Source: Nitrospira sp.
Lineage (GTDB): Bacteria > Nitrospirota > Nitrospiria > Nitrospirales > Nitrospiraceae
NCBI GenBank assembly: GCA_029194725.1
Contig: JARFXQ010000005.1
Span: forward strand, 1-64,000
Direction of reading: 5' to 3'
DNA length: 64,000 bases
The notes below the pieces were generated by a model. That model ran no database searches, was not told the origin of the DNA, and worked only from the letters and a program-made list of their open reading frames with translations. This document shows positions 7,330 to 17,102 of the stretch, piece after piece. The position numbers and the translations under genes were made by a program. The stretch's first letter is position 1. Every line of letters begins with the position of its first letter.

Positions 7330-8694
7330 TTGAGTAGAAGATGGCTGCTTGCTCAGATGGCAAGCATCACCCTTGGGATGGGTTTGGGATTGTATTCGCC
7401 AAGTCAGGGGCAGATGGGTGGAATGGGTGGGGGAATAGGTGGTGGGATGGGCGGAGGAATGCCGACTATTCCGGGAACAGAATTTGGCGGGACGACCGAC
7501 CCCAGTTCGATTCGGGTCGTAGAGGGGTTTCACGTTATTCCATCGGTTGGAGTTTCCGAGCGATACGATAGCAATGTGTATTTTGCTTCGGAGAGCCAGC
7601 TACAGGGACTAACCCCAGAAGATTTTGTGACGACAGTCATGCCCCAAGTCAGAGGGTTGTATACCGATCATAAGAACCTGGTGAGGGTGAACGCAGTCGC
7701 GGGGGCGGTCGGCAGCTACTACGCGAACAATACTGCACTCAGCTATGTGGGTGCGAATGGCGGTGCAGCTTTGGACATGAGCAATCTGTTGAGCCAATGG
7801 AGGCCGGGGGCAAGGTGGACGGTGTCTGATACGTTTTTTTACAGTCCTCAGCCTCCCGCATTTCTTACAGGAGGCCCATTAGGAGAACAGGCAAATCCGT
7901 TAGTGGCGGGCTTTCAAGCAGCCCGTACCCAGACAACCTCCAATAGTGTCAACACCGGATTTGAAATTCCGCTCAAGAGGACTGTCAGTTTTGGCGGGAG
8001 TTATACGTACAGTTTTATCCACTACGGGGCATCGGACGTGCCGCAGGCCCCAACCCTGATTAGCCAAAACACTCAAGCCTATACCGCTAGTCTCATAACG
8101 CAGGTCTCACTTTATGACTCCGTGAGAGCAGACTTCATTGGTAACGAATATGATCAGGGCGAACTAGGGTCATCTACCACAATGGGCCCTGCCATTGGCT
8201 GGACTCACAGGTTTTCGCGTACGGTCAGTTTCAACGCTACCGGTGGTGTGCAGGTGCTGTCGGGGGAATTCGGTGGGGTGCGGTTCTCCCCTGTACTTGC
8301 GCCATTAGGCAGCCTCGCCATCCTCTGGAATACTCCTACAACGTCGCTGACTCTCGCATACCGGTCTGGTATTACTCCGTCGTTTCAATTTCAAGCCGCG
8401 CCTATGCTCAATCACACGGTGTCGTTCAGCATGACTCAGCAAACCCCGATCAGTAACTTGGCCGGTCTGTTTGGAGCGAACTATAGTGTTGCCAACGAGT
8501 ATGGGTCGAATTCAGGAGGTGCCCTCTCCTGGACCACAGTGGGAGGAACGGCGGGTTTGCTCTATCGAATCACCCAGAAGACGTTTCTCATGCTGACCTA
8601 TAGCTACCAAAACGTTGATAACGTGTTCGGCGGGACCAGGAGTGAATTCGATCGGAATGTGGGGCAGATCGCTCTGATACAGTCATTGTACTAG
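7330..8694 (+). CDS. Outer-membrane beta-barrel protein of the EPS export system
   Basis: 454 residues from a TTG start that abuts the stop of the preceding gene. An Arg-Arg N-region and hydrophobic stretch (~1-27) form a signal peptide. Next comes a Gly/Met-rich linker (GQMGGMGGGIGGGMGGGMP) and then long amphipathic strands rich in aromatic and Gly/Ser/Thr residues, as in OM barrels. Barrels at this place in exosortase-linked EPS loci are thought to work with the short Wza-like lipoprotein, which lacks its own OM helices. ATG 7357 is another possible start but would shorten the signal peptide. The Met/Gly-rich linker is unusual. Confidence 0.75.
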   Translation: MSRRWLLAQMASITLGMGLGLYSPSQGQMGGMGGGIGGGMGGGMPTIPGTEFGGTTDPSSIRVVEGFHVIPSVGVSERYDSNVYFASESQLQGLTPEDFVTTVMPQVRGLYTDHKNLVRVNAVAGAVGSYYANNTALSYVGANGGAALDMSNLLSQWRPGARWTVSDTFFYSPQPPAFLTGGPLGEQANPLVAGFQAARTQTTSNSVNTGFEIPLKRTVSFGGSYTYSFIHYGASDVPQAPTLISQNTQAYTASLITQVSLYDSVRADFIGNEYDQGELGSSTTMGPAIGWTHRFSRTVSFNATGGVQVLSGEFGGVRFSPVLAPLGSLAILWNTPTTSLTLAYRSGITPSFQFQAAPMLNHTVSFSMTQQTPISNLAGLFGANYSVANEYGSNSGGALSWTTVGGTAGLLYRITQKTFLMLTYSYQNVDNVFGGTRSEFDRNVGQIALIQSLY

Positions 8695-8722
8695 AAGAAA
8701 CAGTCGTAGCTAGTAATACCCG

Positions 8723-11056
8723 ATGCAATCACTGACTCAAGAAGACCTGATCAGGATACCACTCAAGAGAAAATGGTGGATCCTGCTGAGTCTTGCCGTC
8801 TGGATGTCTCTGGCCTTCGGAGTGTGGACGATCTTTCCTAAGACATATAAGTCCACGGTTATCATGACGATCGATAGCCCAAAAGTGGCAAAGGATTATG
8901 TGAAAGGCTTGGGGGGGCAAGAGGGAAGAGGGTACGAGGATCCAGAGACGACCGCGATGCAGCAAATAGTGCTCAGCCTTACGAATGAATCAGTGTTGCG
9001 ACCGATCCTAGAAGGTTTGACGCCGTATCCTGGCATGGCAGAGGAGCCAGTAGAGTTCCAGATGAAACTCCTTCGAACGGCCATCACCGTCGGAAGACCA
9101 AGAGATGGCATCGGCATCGGGGTTTCGTATCGGCATTCGGACCCCTATGTGGCCCAAGCCGTTGCGTCCCTTATCGTCACCAAACTGCAGGAGGATGATG
9201 CGAAACGCAGAGAAGGACTGATAGAGACTACTACTGATTTTCTCTCTGCTGAACTGGAGCGGATCAAAGTGGAACTTGAGGCCAAGGAACAGGCGATTTC
9301 CGATTTTAAGAAGGCTCACATCGGAGAATTGCCGGCTCAAATGGAGGCTAATCTGCGCACTCTCGATCGGGTGCAGGCCGATCTTATGAGCTCTAGTGAA
9401 TCCCTGAATAAGGCGGGTGAACGGCTAACAGCATTGGAAAAGGCTATTAGGGAATTCTCGGACCTCGGGCCGACCAACATGGTTCCGCTTGAGAGGAATA
9501 TGCGAACGGGTGACGCCAGGCCTCTAGACCCTCGCCGTGCAAGATTAGAGGAGTTGAAGCACAAACTGAATGAACTCCTGGGAATCTACAAGGAGAACTA
9601 CCCGGACGTGGTGCATCTTCGAGAGGAAATGCGCATGTTGGAGTCTGAGTTGAGGTCAGTTGATAGCGATCAGCTGGGTGGGGATATGGCGGCAGGCGGG
9701 CGGGTTGAGAGCAAGGGCGGGTCTGTCCGCAGACAGAGCGATCCATTCCTGAAAGAACTAATGAAGGAACACGATGAAGTTAAGAGTGAAATGGCCTTCC
9801 TCAAGGAAAAGCAGGTCAATGCAGCTCGGCAGATCAAGGAGCTTGAAGGCCATGTGCAACGTACGCCTGCGGCGGAACAACGTCTGGCAATCCTAGTGCG
9901 CGACTATGAAAACCTCCAAAAAGGGTATCAATCCCTTCTTGATAAGCGAACGAATGCCAGAATTGTGGGGAACTATGAAAGTCGCCAATTCGGCGAACAG
10001 TATCGAATCATCGAGCCGGCAAACTTCCCTTCTAGTGAAGAAGCACCGAGACTCATCCATTTTCTGCTGGGAGGGTTCATGCTGGGCTGTGCCTTCGGCT
10101 TCGCAGGAGTCATTGGAGTGGAGCTTTTGAAACCAGGGTTCCGCAGACCGGAAGAAATCGAGAGCTATCTTGGCCTTACCGTCATCGCATCAATCCCGCC
10201 GTTCGACATCGGGATGGTCGGAACAGGTTCGACACAATCACGTGCGTTACTCACCGGACCCAGCACCGGTGTCGGAATGCCTGATCGCCCTCCCACATAT
10301 TCAACTTACGGGTACGGAGGGAATTGGCGGAGGGCCTACTCCAGCAGGAAAAGTGGGGCACTCGCGAACGTGTCTCAAAAGGTTCACTTGATTGCAAAGT
10401 GGGGCCCGCACTCCATGATGGCTGAGCAATACCGAGTTGCGGCGACACGCCTGCTGTTGAAGACGGCGGAGAAGCAGAATGTCGTTACCCTTGTGGCCAG
10501 CAGCATTATGGGAGAGGGTAAAACAACCACGGCGGTTAATCTCGCCTATGTTCTGGCCCACGACCTGAAGAAAGCCACCCTCCTGATCGATTGCGATTTT
10601 AAACGCCCGATGGTGCATGAATATATGGACATTCCGGTCGAGCCGGGACTCAGTGAAGCTATTCAGGGAGAAGACATTCTTGAGAACTGTATCCATCCCT
10701 ATGACGACATCTCTCTTTCTGTTTTACCATGCGGGGATCCGAGAAGTAGGCCTGCCAGTATTTCTGGGATTCAGTATGTGAAACAGATCTTGCCGGGGCT
10801 AAGCACCCGCTACGACCATATCATTTTGGATGGACCGCCTGTATTGACGCTTGCGGATGTCAATATTCTCAGTAGGTTGGCGGATCAGGTGATCTTCGTG
10901 GTGAGGGCTGGTTTGACAAGTCAGGAGATGGTACGCCAGGCGGTGAAACAGCTCAGTGTCGATAGCGACGCCATTGGAGTTGTCTTGACGCAGGTGGAAA
11001 TGGAGTTTGCACCCTATCTCGCCTATGAGAAGTACTATGCAACTAAGCACAATTGA
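8723..11056 (+). CDS. Wzc-type chain-length regulator / tyrosine autokinase
   Basis: 777 residues. A Wzz domain with a first TM helix near residues 16-38, a long coiled-coil region (~170-420), a second TM helix (~445-465), then a BY-kinase domain. The kinase shows Walker A SSIMGEGKTTT (~593-603), Walker A' LLIDCDFKRP and Walker B IILDGPP. The C-terminus ends in a short tyrosine cluster (YLAYEKYYATKHN), the usual autophosphorylation region. It regulates EPS polymerisation and export at the inner membrane. A loop rich in Ser, Gly and Tyr lies between the TM helix and kinase. The next gene starts inside its 3' end, suggesting coupling. Confidence 0.92.
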   Translation: MQSLTQEDLIRIPLKRKWWILLSLAVWMSLAFGVWTIFPKTYKSTVIMTIDSPKVAKDYVKGLGGQEGRGYEDPETTAMQQIVLSLTNESVLRPILEGLTPYPGMAEEPVEFQMKLLRTAITVGRPRDGIGIGVSYRHSDPYVAQAVASLIVTKLQEDDAKRREGLIETTTDFLSAELERIKVELEAKEQAISDFKKAHIGELPAQMEANLRTLDRVQADLMSSSESLNKAGERLTALEKAIREFSDLGPTNMVPLERNMRTGDARPLDPRRARLEELKHKLNELLGIYKENYPDVVHLREEMRMLESELRSVDSDQLGGDMAAGGRVESKGGSVRRQSDPFLKELMKEHDEVKSEMAFLKEKQVNAARQIKELEGHVQRTPAAEQRLAILVRDYENLQKGYQSLLDKRTNARIVGNYESRQFGEQYRIIEPANFPSSEEAPRLIHFLLGGFMLGCAFGFAGVIGVELLKPGFRRPEEIESYLGLTVIASIPPFDIGMVGTGSTQSRALLTGPSTGVGMPDRPPTYSTYGYGGNWRRAYSSRKSGALANVSQKVHLIAKWGPHSMMAEQYRVAATRLLLKTAEKQNVVTLVASSIMGEGKTTTAVNLAYVLAHDLKKATLLIDCDFKRPMVHEYMDIPVEPGLSEAIQGEDILENCIHPYDDISLSVLPCGDPRSRPASISGIQYVKQILPGLSTRYDHIILDGPPVLTLADVNILSRLADQVIFVVRAGLTSQEMVRQAVKQLSVDSDAIGVVLTQVEMEFAPYLAYEKYYATKHN

Positions 11057-12119
11057 AGCGATAAAGAACGAGGCTGCCGTGGAGCAAGGGCTACAGTTGT
11101 GTCGCTTTACGGAGGACGCATATCCGACGACGAACGTATTCGGTCAGAGGAGGCGGATGCTTATCTTGGGGGAGGGGAAGCTCGCCAGGGAACTCTATCG
11201 AGTCATACTTTCGGAACACCTTGGCCTGATGGAGATTGTTGGGGCTTTTGTAGGGGAAAGTGAGCGGGTGCAAGGGAATCCGGCCATACCCGGCCTGTTC
11301 GGCACCCATGAGCAGTTAGCACAGGTGGTAGAAGAACAGAGAGTGAATACTATCGTTGTCTGTGTTGAAGATCGACGTTCGGTACTGCCGGTCGGACAGC
11401 TCCTTGATTTGAAGGCGATGGGGATAGATGTTCTTGACGGGCATCAATTGTTCGAAGAGGTTTCTGGCCGCCTCTCGGTCGATTCGCTTCGCCCGAGCGC
11501 CGTGATTTTTTCGACCGGCTTTAAGCAGAGCATGGTCTCCCGTGTCACGAAGCGGGTCGTTGACATATTGGTTTCATCCATCGGGTTGCTGATGCTACTC
11601 CCGCTATTCTTGCTTATTGCGTTTCTGATCAAGTTCGATTCGCCTGGACCAGCCGTTTATCGTCAGGCCCGTGTCGGGCTGCGCGGGCGACGCTTTCTGG
11701 TCTGGAAGTTTCGATCAATGCGGGAAGATGCGGAAAAGTTGGGGCCTCAATGGGCTCAAGCCGACGATCCTCGGATTTCCCGCATCGGGAGATGGCTTCG
11801 AAAGGCTCGCATCGATGAGTTTCCACAGCTGATCAACGTATTAAGAGGAGAGATGAGTCTTGTCGGGCCACGCCCGGAGCGACCTGTGTTCGTGCAAGAC
11901 CTGCGAAAAATCATTCCCTATTATGATCTCAGGCATACGGTACGACCCGGCATCACGGGATGGGCGCAGATCAAATTTCACTATGGTGCTTCTGTAGAAG
12001 ATGCCCATATGAAATTGCAATATGATCTGTACTACGTCAAGCGGTCATCGTTCGCGCTCGATATGAGAATTTTAGCGGAGACGGTGCGAGTGGTGTTGGT
12101 CGGGGAAGGGGCGCAGTAA
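11037..12119 (+). CDS. Priming glycosyl-phosphate transferase (undecaprenyl-phosphate sugar transferase)
   Basis: About 361 residues from ATG 11037, overlapping the kinase gene by 20 bases. A Rossmann-like segment (RRMLILGEGKLARELYRVIL) lies near the N-terminus. One TM segment follows (VVDILVSSIGLLMLLPLFLL), then the catalytic bacterial sugar transferase domain with FRSMREDAE, IDEFPQLINVLRGEMSLVGP and RPGITGWAQ. It would transfer a sugar-1-phosphate to undecaprenyl phosphate to start the repeat unit. Compared with WbaP/EpsE-type enzymes it lacks the four N-terminal TM helices, as in the PEP-CTERM-associated subfamily. Confidence 0.92.
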   Translation: MQLSTIEAIKNEAAVEQGLQLCRFTEDAYPTTNVFGQRRRMLILGEGKLARELYRVILSEHLGLMEIVGAFVGESERVQGNPAIPGLFGTHEQLAQVVEEQRVNTIVVCVEDRRSVLPVGQLLDLKAMGIDVLDGHQLFEEVSGRLSVDSLRPSAVIFSTGFKQSMVSRVTKRVVDILVSSIGLLMLLPLFLLIAFLIKFDSPGPAVYRQARVGLRGRRFLVWKFRSMREDAEKLGPQWAQADDPRISRIGRWLRKARIDEFPQLINVLRGEMSLVGPRPERPVFVQDLRKIIPYYDLRHTVRPGITGWAQIKFHYGASVEDAHMKLQYDLYYVKRSSFALDMRILAETVRVVLVGEGAQ

Positions 12120-13096
12120 TGGCTTCCGGCCAAGAGCGTCTAGTGATGAGGAGACGACACGCCCTCTCGTTTGATGTGGAAGAGCATTTTCAGGTGTCGG
12201 CCTTTTGGTGCCATGCTAGAAGGCAACAGTGGGATCAACTGGAAAGTCGCGTGGAGCAGAATACGCTCCGACTGGCAGAGATTCTGGCACGCTTTGACAC
12301 GAAGGCCACATTTTTTGTTCTGGGATGGGTGGCAGAACGACATCCTGGGTTGGTCAAAGCGTTGGCAAACCAGGGGCATGAAATTGCATCGCACGGTTAC
12401 GGGCATGAGTTGGTTGCCAATCAGACGGACAACGAGTTTCGGGAGGACGTCAGGCGGTCAAGGCGCATTTTGGAGGATTTGACGGGACGGATGGTGTTCG
12501 GCTATCGGGCGCCGTCTTTTTCGATTACGGCTAGAACTCAGTGGGCACTGCCGATCTTGGTTGAGGAAGGATATCTGTACGATTCGAGTATTTTCCCTGT
12601 CCGGCATGATCGCTATGGCATGCCCGGTGCTAGTCCATGGTGTCACATTCGGAGCACCGAGGTGGGTGACATATGGGAGGTGCCGCCATCAACTCTGAAG
12701 GTTGGACCGCTTCGGGTTCCGGTTGCTGGGGGAGGGTACTTTCGTTTGTACCCATACGGGCTTTTGCGCCGGTTCCTGCATCGTGTTGCGAGTCAAGGCC
12801 ATCCGCTCATCATGTATCTGCATCCTTGGGAAGTCGATCCTGAGCAGCCGAGGATGGCAGGGTCCCTTGTTTCACGATTTCGTCACTATGTCAATTTAGA
12901 TAAGACAGAAGCCCGCTTGTGTAGGTTGGTCACCGACTTCAAGTTTGTCCCTATACAACAAGCTGTGGAAGAAATCAGAGTGGTTTGCGCCATGAAAGCC
13001 GACCCGGGCGGCGTGGCGGAGAATGTTTGTAAACCCGAAAATGTTGACCTCTGTGGCATGACGGGCGTAGCTCTGTCCAATCGCCTCCTCACCTGA
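12119..13096 (+). CDS. Polysaccharide deacetylase, exosortase-associated type
   Basis: Up to 325 residues. NodB-fold motifs are LSFDVEEHFQV near the N-terminus, ATFFVLGWVAERHP, HEIASHGYGHELV (metal His pair) and FGYRAPSFS. The C-terminal part (YFRLYPYGLLRRFLH, MYLHPWEVDPEQPR) matches the extension (DUF3473) of deacetylases found in PEP-CTERM/EPS loci. It probably removes N-acetyl groups from the polymer or its lipid-linked precursor. The ATG overlaps the preceding stop (TAATG); a second start nine residues in (MRRRHALSF) fits the usual family N-terminus. No signal peptide is visible. Confidence 0.9.
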   Translation: MASGQERLVMRRRHALSFDVEEHFQVSAFWCHARRQQWDQLESRVEQNTLRLAEILARFDTKATFFVLGWVAERHPGLVKALANQGHEIASHGYGHELVANQTDNEFREDVRRSRRILEDLTGRMVFGYRAPSFSITARTQWALPILVEEGYLYDSSIFPVRHDRYGMPGASPWCHIRSTEVGDIWEVPPSTLKVGPLRVPVAGGGYFRLYPYGLLRRFLHRVASQGHPLIMYLHPWEVDPEQPRMAGSLVSRFRHYVNLDKTEARLCRLVTDFKFVPIQQAVEEIRVVCAMKADPGGVAENVCKPENVDLCGMTGVALSNRLLT

Positions 13097-13162
13097 AACA
13101 GTTCCGTTCCTCGCGTAATCCAAAGTCGGCGGCATGAGGGGCTCAACCTTTTTTGTGGTCTT

Positions 13163-15100
13163 ATGTGCGGAATAGCCGGATTCGTGACAGAGAATGGCGT
13201 GCCGTGCGACAGCCGGATACTCCGGCGCATGATTGCTATGGTGAATCATCGGGGGCCTGATGATTCGGGATGGCATGTGGACGGTTCGGTTGGGCTTGCC
13301 CATGCGAGGCTGAGCATCCTCGACCTTGGCGGAGGGAATCAGCCGATGTGTAACGAGGATAAGACCGTCTGGATCACCTTTAATGGAGAGATTTTCAACT
13401 ATGTCGAATTGCGGGACGACCTCATCAAGAAAGGGCATCGGTTTCATACCCAGTCGGATACGGAGGTCATCGTCCATCTGTATGAAGAGAAGGGAGAGGA
13501 TTGCGTCCAGGACCTGAACGGGCAGTGGGCATTTGCTATCTGGGATTCTAAGCGCCAAAAATTGTTCCTATCTCGTGATCGGCTGGGGGTCCGCCCGCTC
13601 TTCTATACCAAGACCGTGGATGGGTTTCTTTTCGGATCTGAAATCAAGTCGCTGTTCGCGGTCCCCTCCGTGCGGCGGGCTATTGACGTGGAAGCGCTTG
13701 ACGAACTGCTCACTTTCTGGATGACGCTCCCCCCCCGAACGATTTTTTCAGGAATCTCCGAGCTTCCGCCCGGGCACTTTCTGGTGCTTGAGCAGAGTGA
13801 GGTGCGGGTTCAACCCTACTGGCAACTGGATTACAATTCTTCGCTGGGAGCGGAAAACGAAGAAGAGGCCTGCGAGATGTTGCTCGATCTCTTGCTCGAT
13901 GCAACGCGCATTCGCTTACGGTCGGATGTGCCTGTCGGGGCTTATCTGAGCGGTGGGCTCGATTCGACGGTGATTACGGCCCTGGTCAAGAAGCTTGGAA
14001 CGACTCATCTGAGAACCTTTTCCGTGGCATTTGAGGACAAAGAATTCGATGAGAGTAGCTTCCAGACTGAGGCCAGCGAGTTTTTCAAGACGGAGCACCG
14101 GGGCGTATTGTGTTCGTCGCAGGACATCGGACGGGTGTTTCCTGAAGTCATTTGGCATACGGAGAAGCCGGTGCTGAGAACAGCACCGGCGCCGCTGTTT
14201 CTGCTGTCCAAGCTTGTGCGAGAGCAGGGGTATAAAGTCGTCCTTACCGGTGAAGGGTCGGATGAAGTCTTGGGAGGGTACGACATTTTCAAAGAGGCCA
14301 AGATCCGTCGGTTCTGGGCCAAATATCCGGAGTCAAAATTCCGTCCGATCCTTCTGAGGCGGCTCTATCCCTACATGAAGAATCTGCAATCGCAGCCCGA
14401 TGCCTACTTGCGTGCCTTCTTCCGCGTCGCGAAAGATGACCTGGCGAGCCCGTTTTTCTCGCATTTGCCCCGCTGGGCCATGACGTCCAAGCTCAAGATC
14501 TTTTTTTCGAAGGAAACCAGGAATCAGCTCAAGCACCGCAGCGCGATGAGCCATCTCGAAGCGGAACTGCCCCCCCGATTTTGGCAGTGGGATAACTTCT
14601 CGCAATCGCAGTACCTCGAAGCCGCTTATCTATTGCCGGGTTATATTTTGTCGTCGCAGGGTGACCGGATGGCAATGGCTCATTCCGTCGAGGGTCGTTT
14701 CCCGTTCCTCGATTACCGAGTCGTCGAATTTGCATCACGCCTGTCTCCGCAGCTCAAGATGAAAGTTTTGGACGAAAAATATCTGTTGAAGATCGCGACC
14801 GGAAATTTGATTCCTCACACCATCAGACGTAGGCCCAAACAGCCATATCGAGCGCCTGACAGCCGGAGCTTCCTTGCGGGGAAGAGCGCCAACGTGCTCA
14901 TGGAATATGTCGAAGAGCTGCTCGGTCATCGATCCATCGCGGAGGCGGGTTTGTTCGACCCTGTACCGGTCGGCAAACTAGCGGCAAAAGCCCGAGAAGG
15001 ACAGGTCATTGGAGTGAAAGATAGTATGGCCTTCGTCGGAATTTTATCGACGCAGCTCGTAGTGGATCGCTTCATCAAGAACTTTCCAAGGAGTGTGTGA
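13163..15100 (+). CDS. Asparagine-synthase-like amidotransferase of the EPS locus
   Basis: 645 residues. It begins MCGIAGFV, so Cys2 is the N-terminal glutaminase nucleophile; the class II GATase motifs NHRGPDDSGWH and FNGEIFNYVELR follow. The synthetase domain has the PP-loop AYLSGGLDSTVI near residue 262 and LTGEGSDEVLGGYD. Chemically it takes amide nitrogen from glutamine and transfers it to an ATP-activated carboxylate. In exosortase-linked EPS loci such enzymes are thought to amidate a uronic-acid or similar carboxyl group, not to make free asparagine. It is followed within two bases by the ACP gene. Confidence 0.9.
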   Translation: MCGIAGFVTENGVPCDSRILRRMIAMVNHRGPDDSGWHVDGSVGLAHARLSILDLGGGNQPMCNEDKTVWITFNGEIFNYVELRDDLIKKGHRFHTQSDTEVIVHLYEEKGEDCVQDLNGQWAFAIWDSKRQKLFLSRDRLGVRPLFYTKTVDGFLFGSEIKSLFAVPSVRRAIDVEALDELLTFWMTLPPRTIFSGISELPPGHFLVLEQSEVRVQPYWQLDYNSSLGAENEEEACEMLLDLLLDATRIRLRSDVPVGAYLSGGLDSTVITALVKKLGTTHLRTFSVAFEDKEFDESSFQTEASEFFKTEHRGVLCSSQDIGRVFPEVIWHTEKPVLRTAPAPLFLLSKLVREQGYKVVLTGEGSDEVLGGYDIFKEAKIRRFWAKYPESKFRPILLRRLYPYMKNLQSQPDAYLRAFFRVAKDDLASPFFSHLPRWAMTSKLKIFFSKETRNQLKHRSAMSHLEAELPPRFWQWDNFSQSQYLEAAYLLPGYILSSQGDRMAMAHSVEGRFPFLDYRVVEFASRLSPQLKMKVLDEKYLLKIATGNLIPHTIRRRPKQPYRAPDSRSFLAGKSANVLMEYVEELLGHRSIAEAGLFDPVPVGKLAAKAREGQVIGVKDSMAFVGILSTQLVVDRFIKNFPRSV

Positions 15101-15101
15101 C

Positions 15102-15371
15102 ATGGCATCGATCGAAGCGGAAGTGCGGCAGTATGTGGTGGAAACTCTGCTGTTTGGACGGAAGGAAGTTGAGCTCGGCGGCGATACCTCGTTTCTTGAG
15201 TCAGGCATCATCGATTCGACGGGCGTGCTGGAGCTGATCCAGTTTCTGGAAGAGAAGTTCCAAGTCAGAGTGGAGGACGAGGACCTCATTCCAGCCAATT
15301 TGGATTCAGTGAATGCGCTCACCCGGTTTGTGGAAAACAGATACGTGACCTCGGAAAGAACCGGAAGTTGA
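15102..15371 (+). CDS. Acyl carrier protein
   Basis: About 89 residues, acidic and helical. The phosphopantetheine site is IIDSTGVLELI, with Ser after Asp as in ACP/PCP proteins; Thr replaces the usual Leu, which is tolerated in D-alanyl carrier-like proteins. It starts at ATG 15102 right after the amidotransferase stop. The next gene encodes an AMP-forming acyl ligase, so the pair probably activates and carries an acyl or aminoacyl group for the EPS pathway. The cargo is unknown. Confidence 0.85.
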   Translation: MASIEAEVRQYVVETLLFGRKEVELGGDTSFLESGIIDSTGVLELIQFLEEKFQVRVEDEDLIPANLDSVNALTRFVENRYVTSERTGS

Positions 15372-15421
15372 TACGCGCAAAGCAACACACATTAGTCATT
15401 CAATGGAGACTCTGATAACTG

Positions 15422-16930
15422 ATGCGCGTTGAGCAAGTAATTGACCAAACGATGGAGTCTTGTCGCCGGAAGACAGCCATTGTCTATAATGCCAACCGTT
15501 GGAGCTATGCTGATCTGCGCGCTCTCGTCGACGCCCGGAAAAGCCGGTTGGTGAAGGCGGGACTGTCCGAGCAAGATCGCGCAATCGTCTGGATGGAGAA
15601 CTCGCCCGAGTACGTGGCAACCTATCTGGCGGTGCTGGAAATCGGAGGTATTGTTGTTGCGCTGCACCAGCAGACGACGGCAGAAGAAGTGGTGCGCATC
15701 ATCCGTCATGTCGGTGCAGCGGCGCTGGTAGCGTCTCCCACGGTGAAACGATGGACGATGAGCGATTTCGAGTCACTCGGTCTCCGGTTCCTTCTCGCGG
15801 GGGAGAACATCCATCGTATGGAGTATCGAGATGCGGGATACGAGGTTCCGGACGACGTGGCGCAAATCATCTATACCTCCGGATCGACTGGACGGCCTAA
15901 GGGCGTAGTCCTCACGCACAAGAATTTGACGGCCAATACGCGATCGATTCTCGAATACCTGCAATTGACGGCCGATGATTCCGCCATGGCTGTGCTGCCT
16001 TTCGTGTATGCCTACGGCAATTCGGTCATGCTGACCCATCTCTTCGTCGGGGGCGTTCTGGTGATCGAGAACAACATGTTGTACCCACACGTCGTACTGG
16101 ACGGCATGATCAAGACAGGCGTCACCGGATTTTCCGGCGTGTCGACGACCTATGCCATTCTGCTGAATCACTCAAACCTTAAATCGTACGCCTTTCCGGC
16201 CCTACGCTACCTCACACATGCCGGAGGCCCGATGCCGTCCGAATTGTTGGGTCGGATACGGAGGGCGTTTTCCGATCAGCGCATTTTTCTCATGTATGGC
16301 CAGACGGAAGCCTCGGCACGTCTCACGTATCTTCCTCCCGAACTCCTGGACGTAAAGCAGGAGTCCACTGGACGAGCTATTCCTGGCGTAACCCTCAAGA
16401 TTGTGAAGGAAGGAGGCGAGTCGGCGCGTCCTGGTGAGATAGGCGAGATCCGGGCTTCTGGCGACAACATCATGCAGGGGTATTGGCAAGACCCGGAGTT
16501 GACGGCCGGGGTTCTCCGGGACGGATGGTTGCACACGGGGGATCTGGGGCGATTGGACGAGGAAGGCTATCTGACGATCGTAGGACGCAATAATGAAATG
16601 ATAAAGGCGGGCTCATACCGCATCAGCCCCACGGAGATCGAAGAGGTGTTGTTGCAGCATGAGAAAGTTCAGGAGGCTGGCGTGGTCGGTATCGACGATC
16701 CTATTTTAGGCCAGAAGATCTGTGCGATCGTCACGCTGAAAGCAGCAGGGATGTTGACCGATCAGGACTTAATGATCTATTGCGCACAGCGGCTGGTGCA
16801 GTACAAACGGCCCAAGATGATTGTGATCGTGTCCTCATTGCCCAAGTCCCCTTCGGGCAAGATCTTGAGGGAACGTCTGCGTACAATCAGCGCACGTGCG
16901 GTGTCAACTCCAGATCAAGTTGCCTCCTGA
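15422..16930 (+). CDS. AMP-forming acyl-CoA/acyl-ACP ligase, exosortase-associated
   Basis: 502 residues with the ANL-superfamily signatures: IIYTSGSTGRPKGVVLTHKN (~150), YGQTEASARLTYLPPE, GWLHTGDLGRLDEEGYL, and the C-terminal lysine loop KSPSGKILRERLR. It would adenylate a carboxylic acid and pass it to CoA or, given the adjacent carrier gene, to the ACP's phosphopantetheine. Similar ligases recur beside ACP genes in exosortase-linked EPS loci. The substrate cannot be read from the sequence. Confidence 0.9.
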   Translation: MRVEQVIDQTMESCRRKTAIVYNANRWSYADLRALVDARKSRLVKAGLSEQDRAIVWMENSPEYVATYLAVLEIGGIVVALHQQTTAEEVVRIIRHVGAAALVASPTVKRWTMSDFESLGLRFLLAGENIHRMEYRDAGYEVPDDVAQIIYTSGSTGRPKGVVLTHKNLTANTRSILEYLQLTADDSAMAVLPFVYAYGNSVMLTHLFVGGVLVIENNMLYPHVVLDGMIKTGVTGFSGVSTTYAILLNHSNLKSYAFPALRYLTHAGGPMPSELLGRIRRAFSDQRIFLMYGQTEASARLTYLPPELLDVKQESTGRAIPGVTLKIVKEGGESARPGEIGEIRASGDNIMQGYWQDPELTAGVLRDGWLHTGDLGRLDEEGYLTIVGRNNEMIKAGSYRISPTEIEEVLLQHEKVQEAGVVGIDDPILGQKICAIVTLKAAGMLTDQDLMIYCAQRLVQYKRPKMIVIVSSLPKSPSGKILRERLRTISARAVSTPDQVAS

Positions 16931-16952
16931 CCGATTGCGGAACGGAGGTATC

Positions 16953-17025
16953 GTCATGCCCGCGGAGGCGGGCATCCAGTCGTTCCGGATTTCCTGGATT
17001 CCCGCTAGAAACATGCGGGAATGAC
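16953..17025. repeat. REP-like palindromic intergenic repeat
   Basis: The 73-bp unit opens GTCATGCCCGCGGAGGCGGG and closes TGCGGGAATGAC, so its ends are inverted copies. Two inner stems are GCCCGC-GGAG-GCGGGC and TTCCCGC...GCGGGAA, each followed or preceded by the CCAG/CTGG core. This is the layout of dispersed REP-type elements found between genes in many bacteria. It sits in the ~170-bp gap between the ligase and NadE-like genes. It could also slow or end transcription there. Confidence 0.72.
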
Positions 17026-17102
17026 GAGAAGGAAAGTGATCAACTGCCGAATCCGGGATGACTCGAACTGTCCGACGAATCAGGGACCGAGAGAGGAGTT
17101 GA

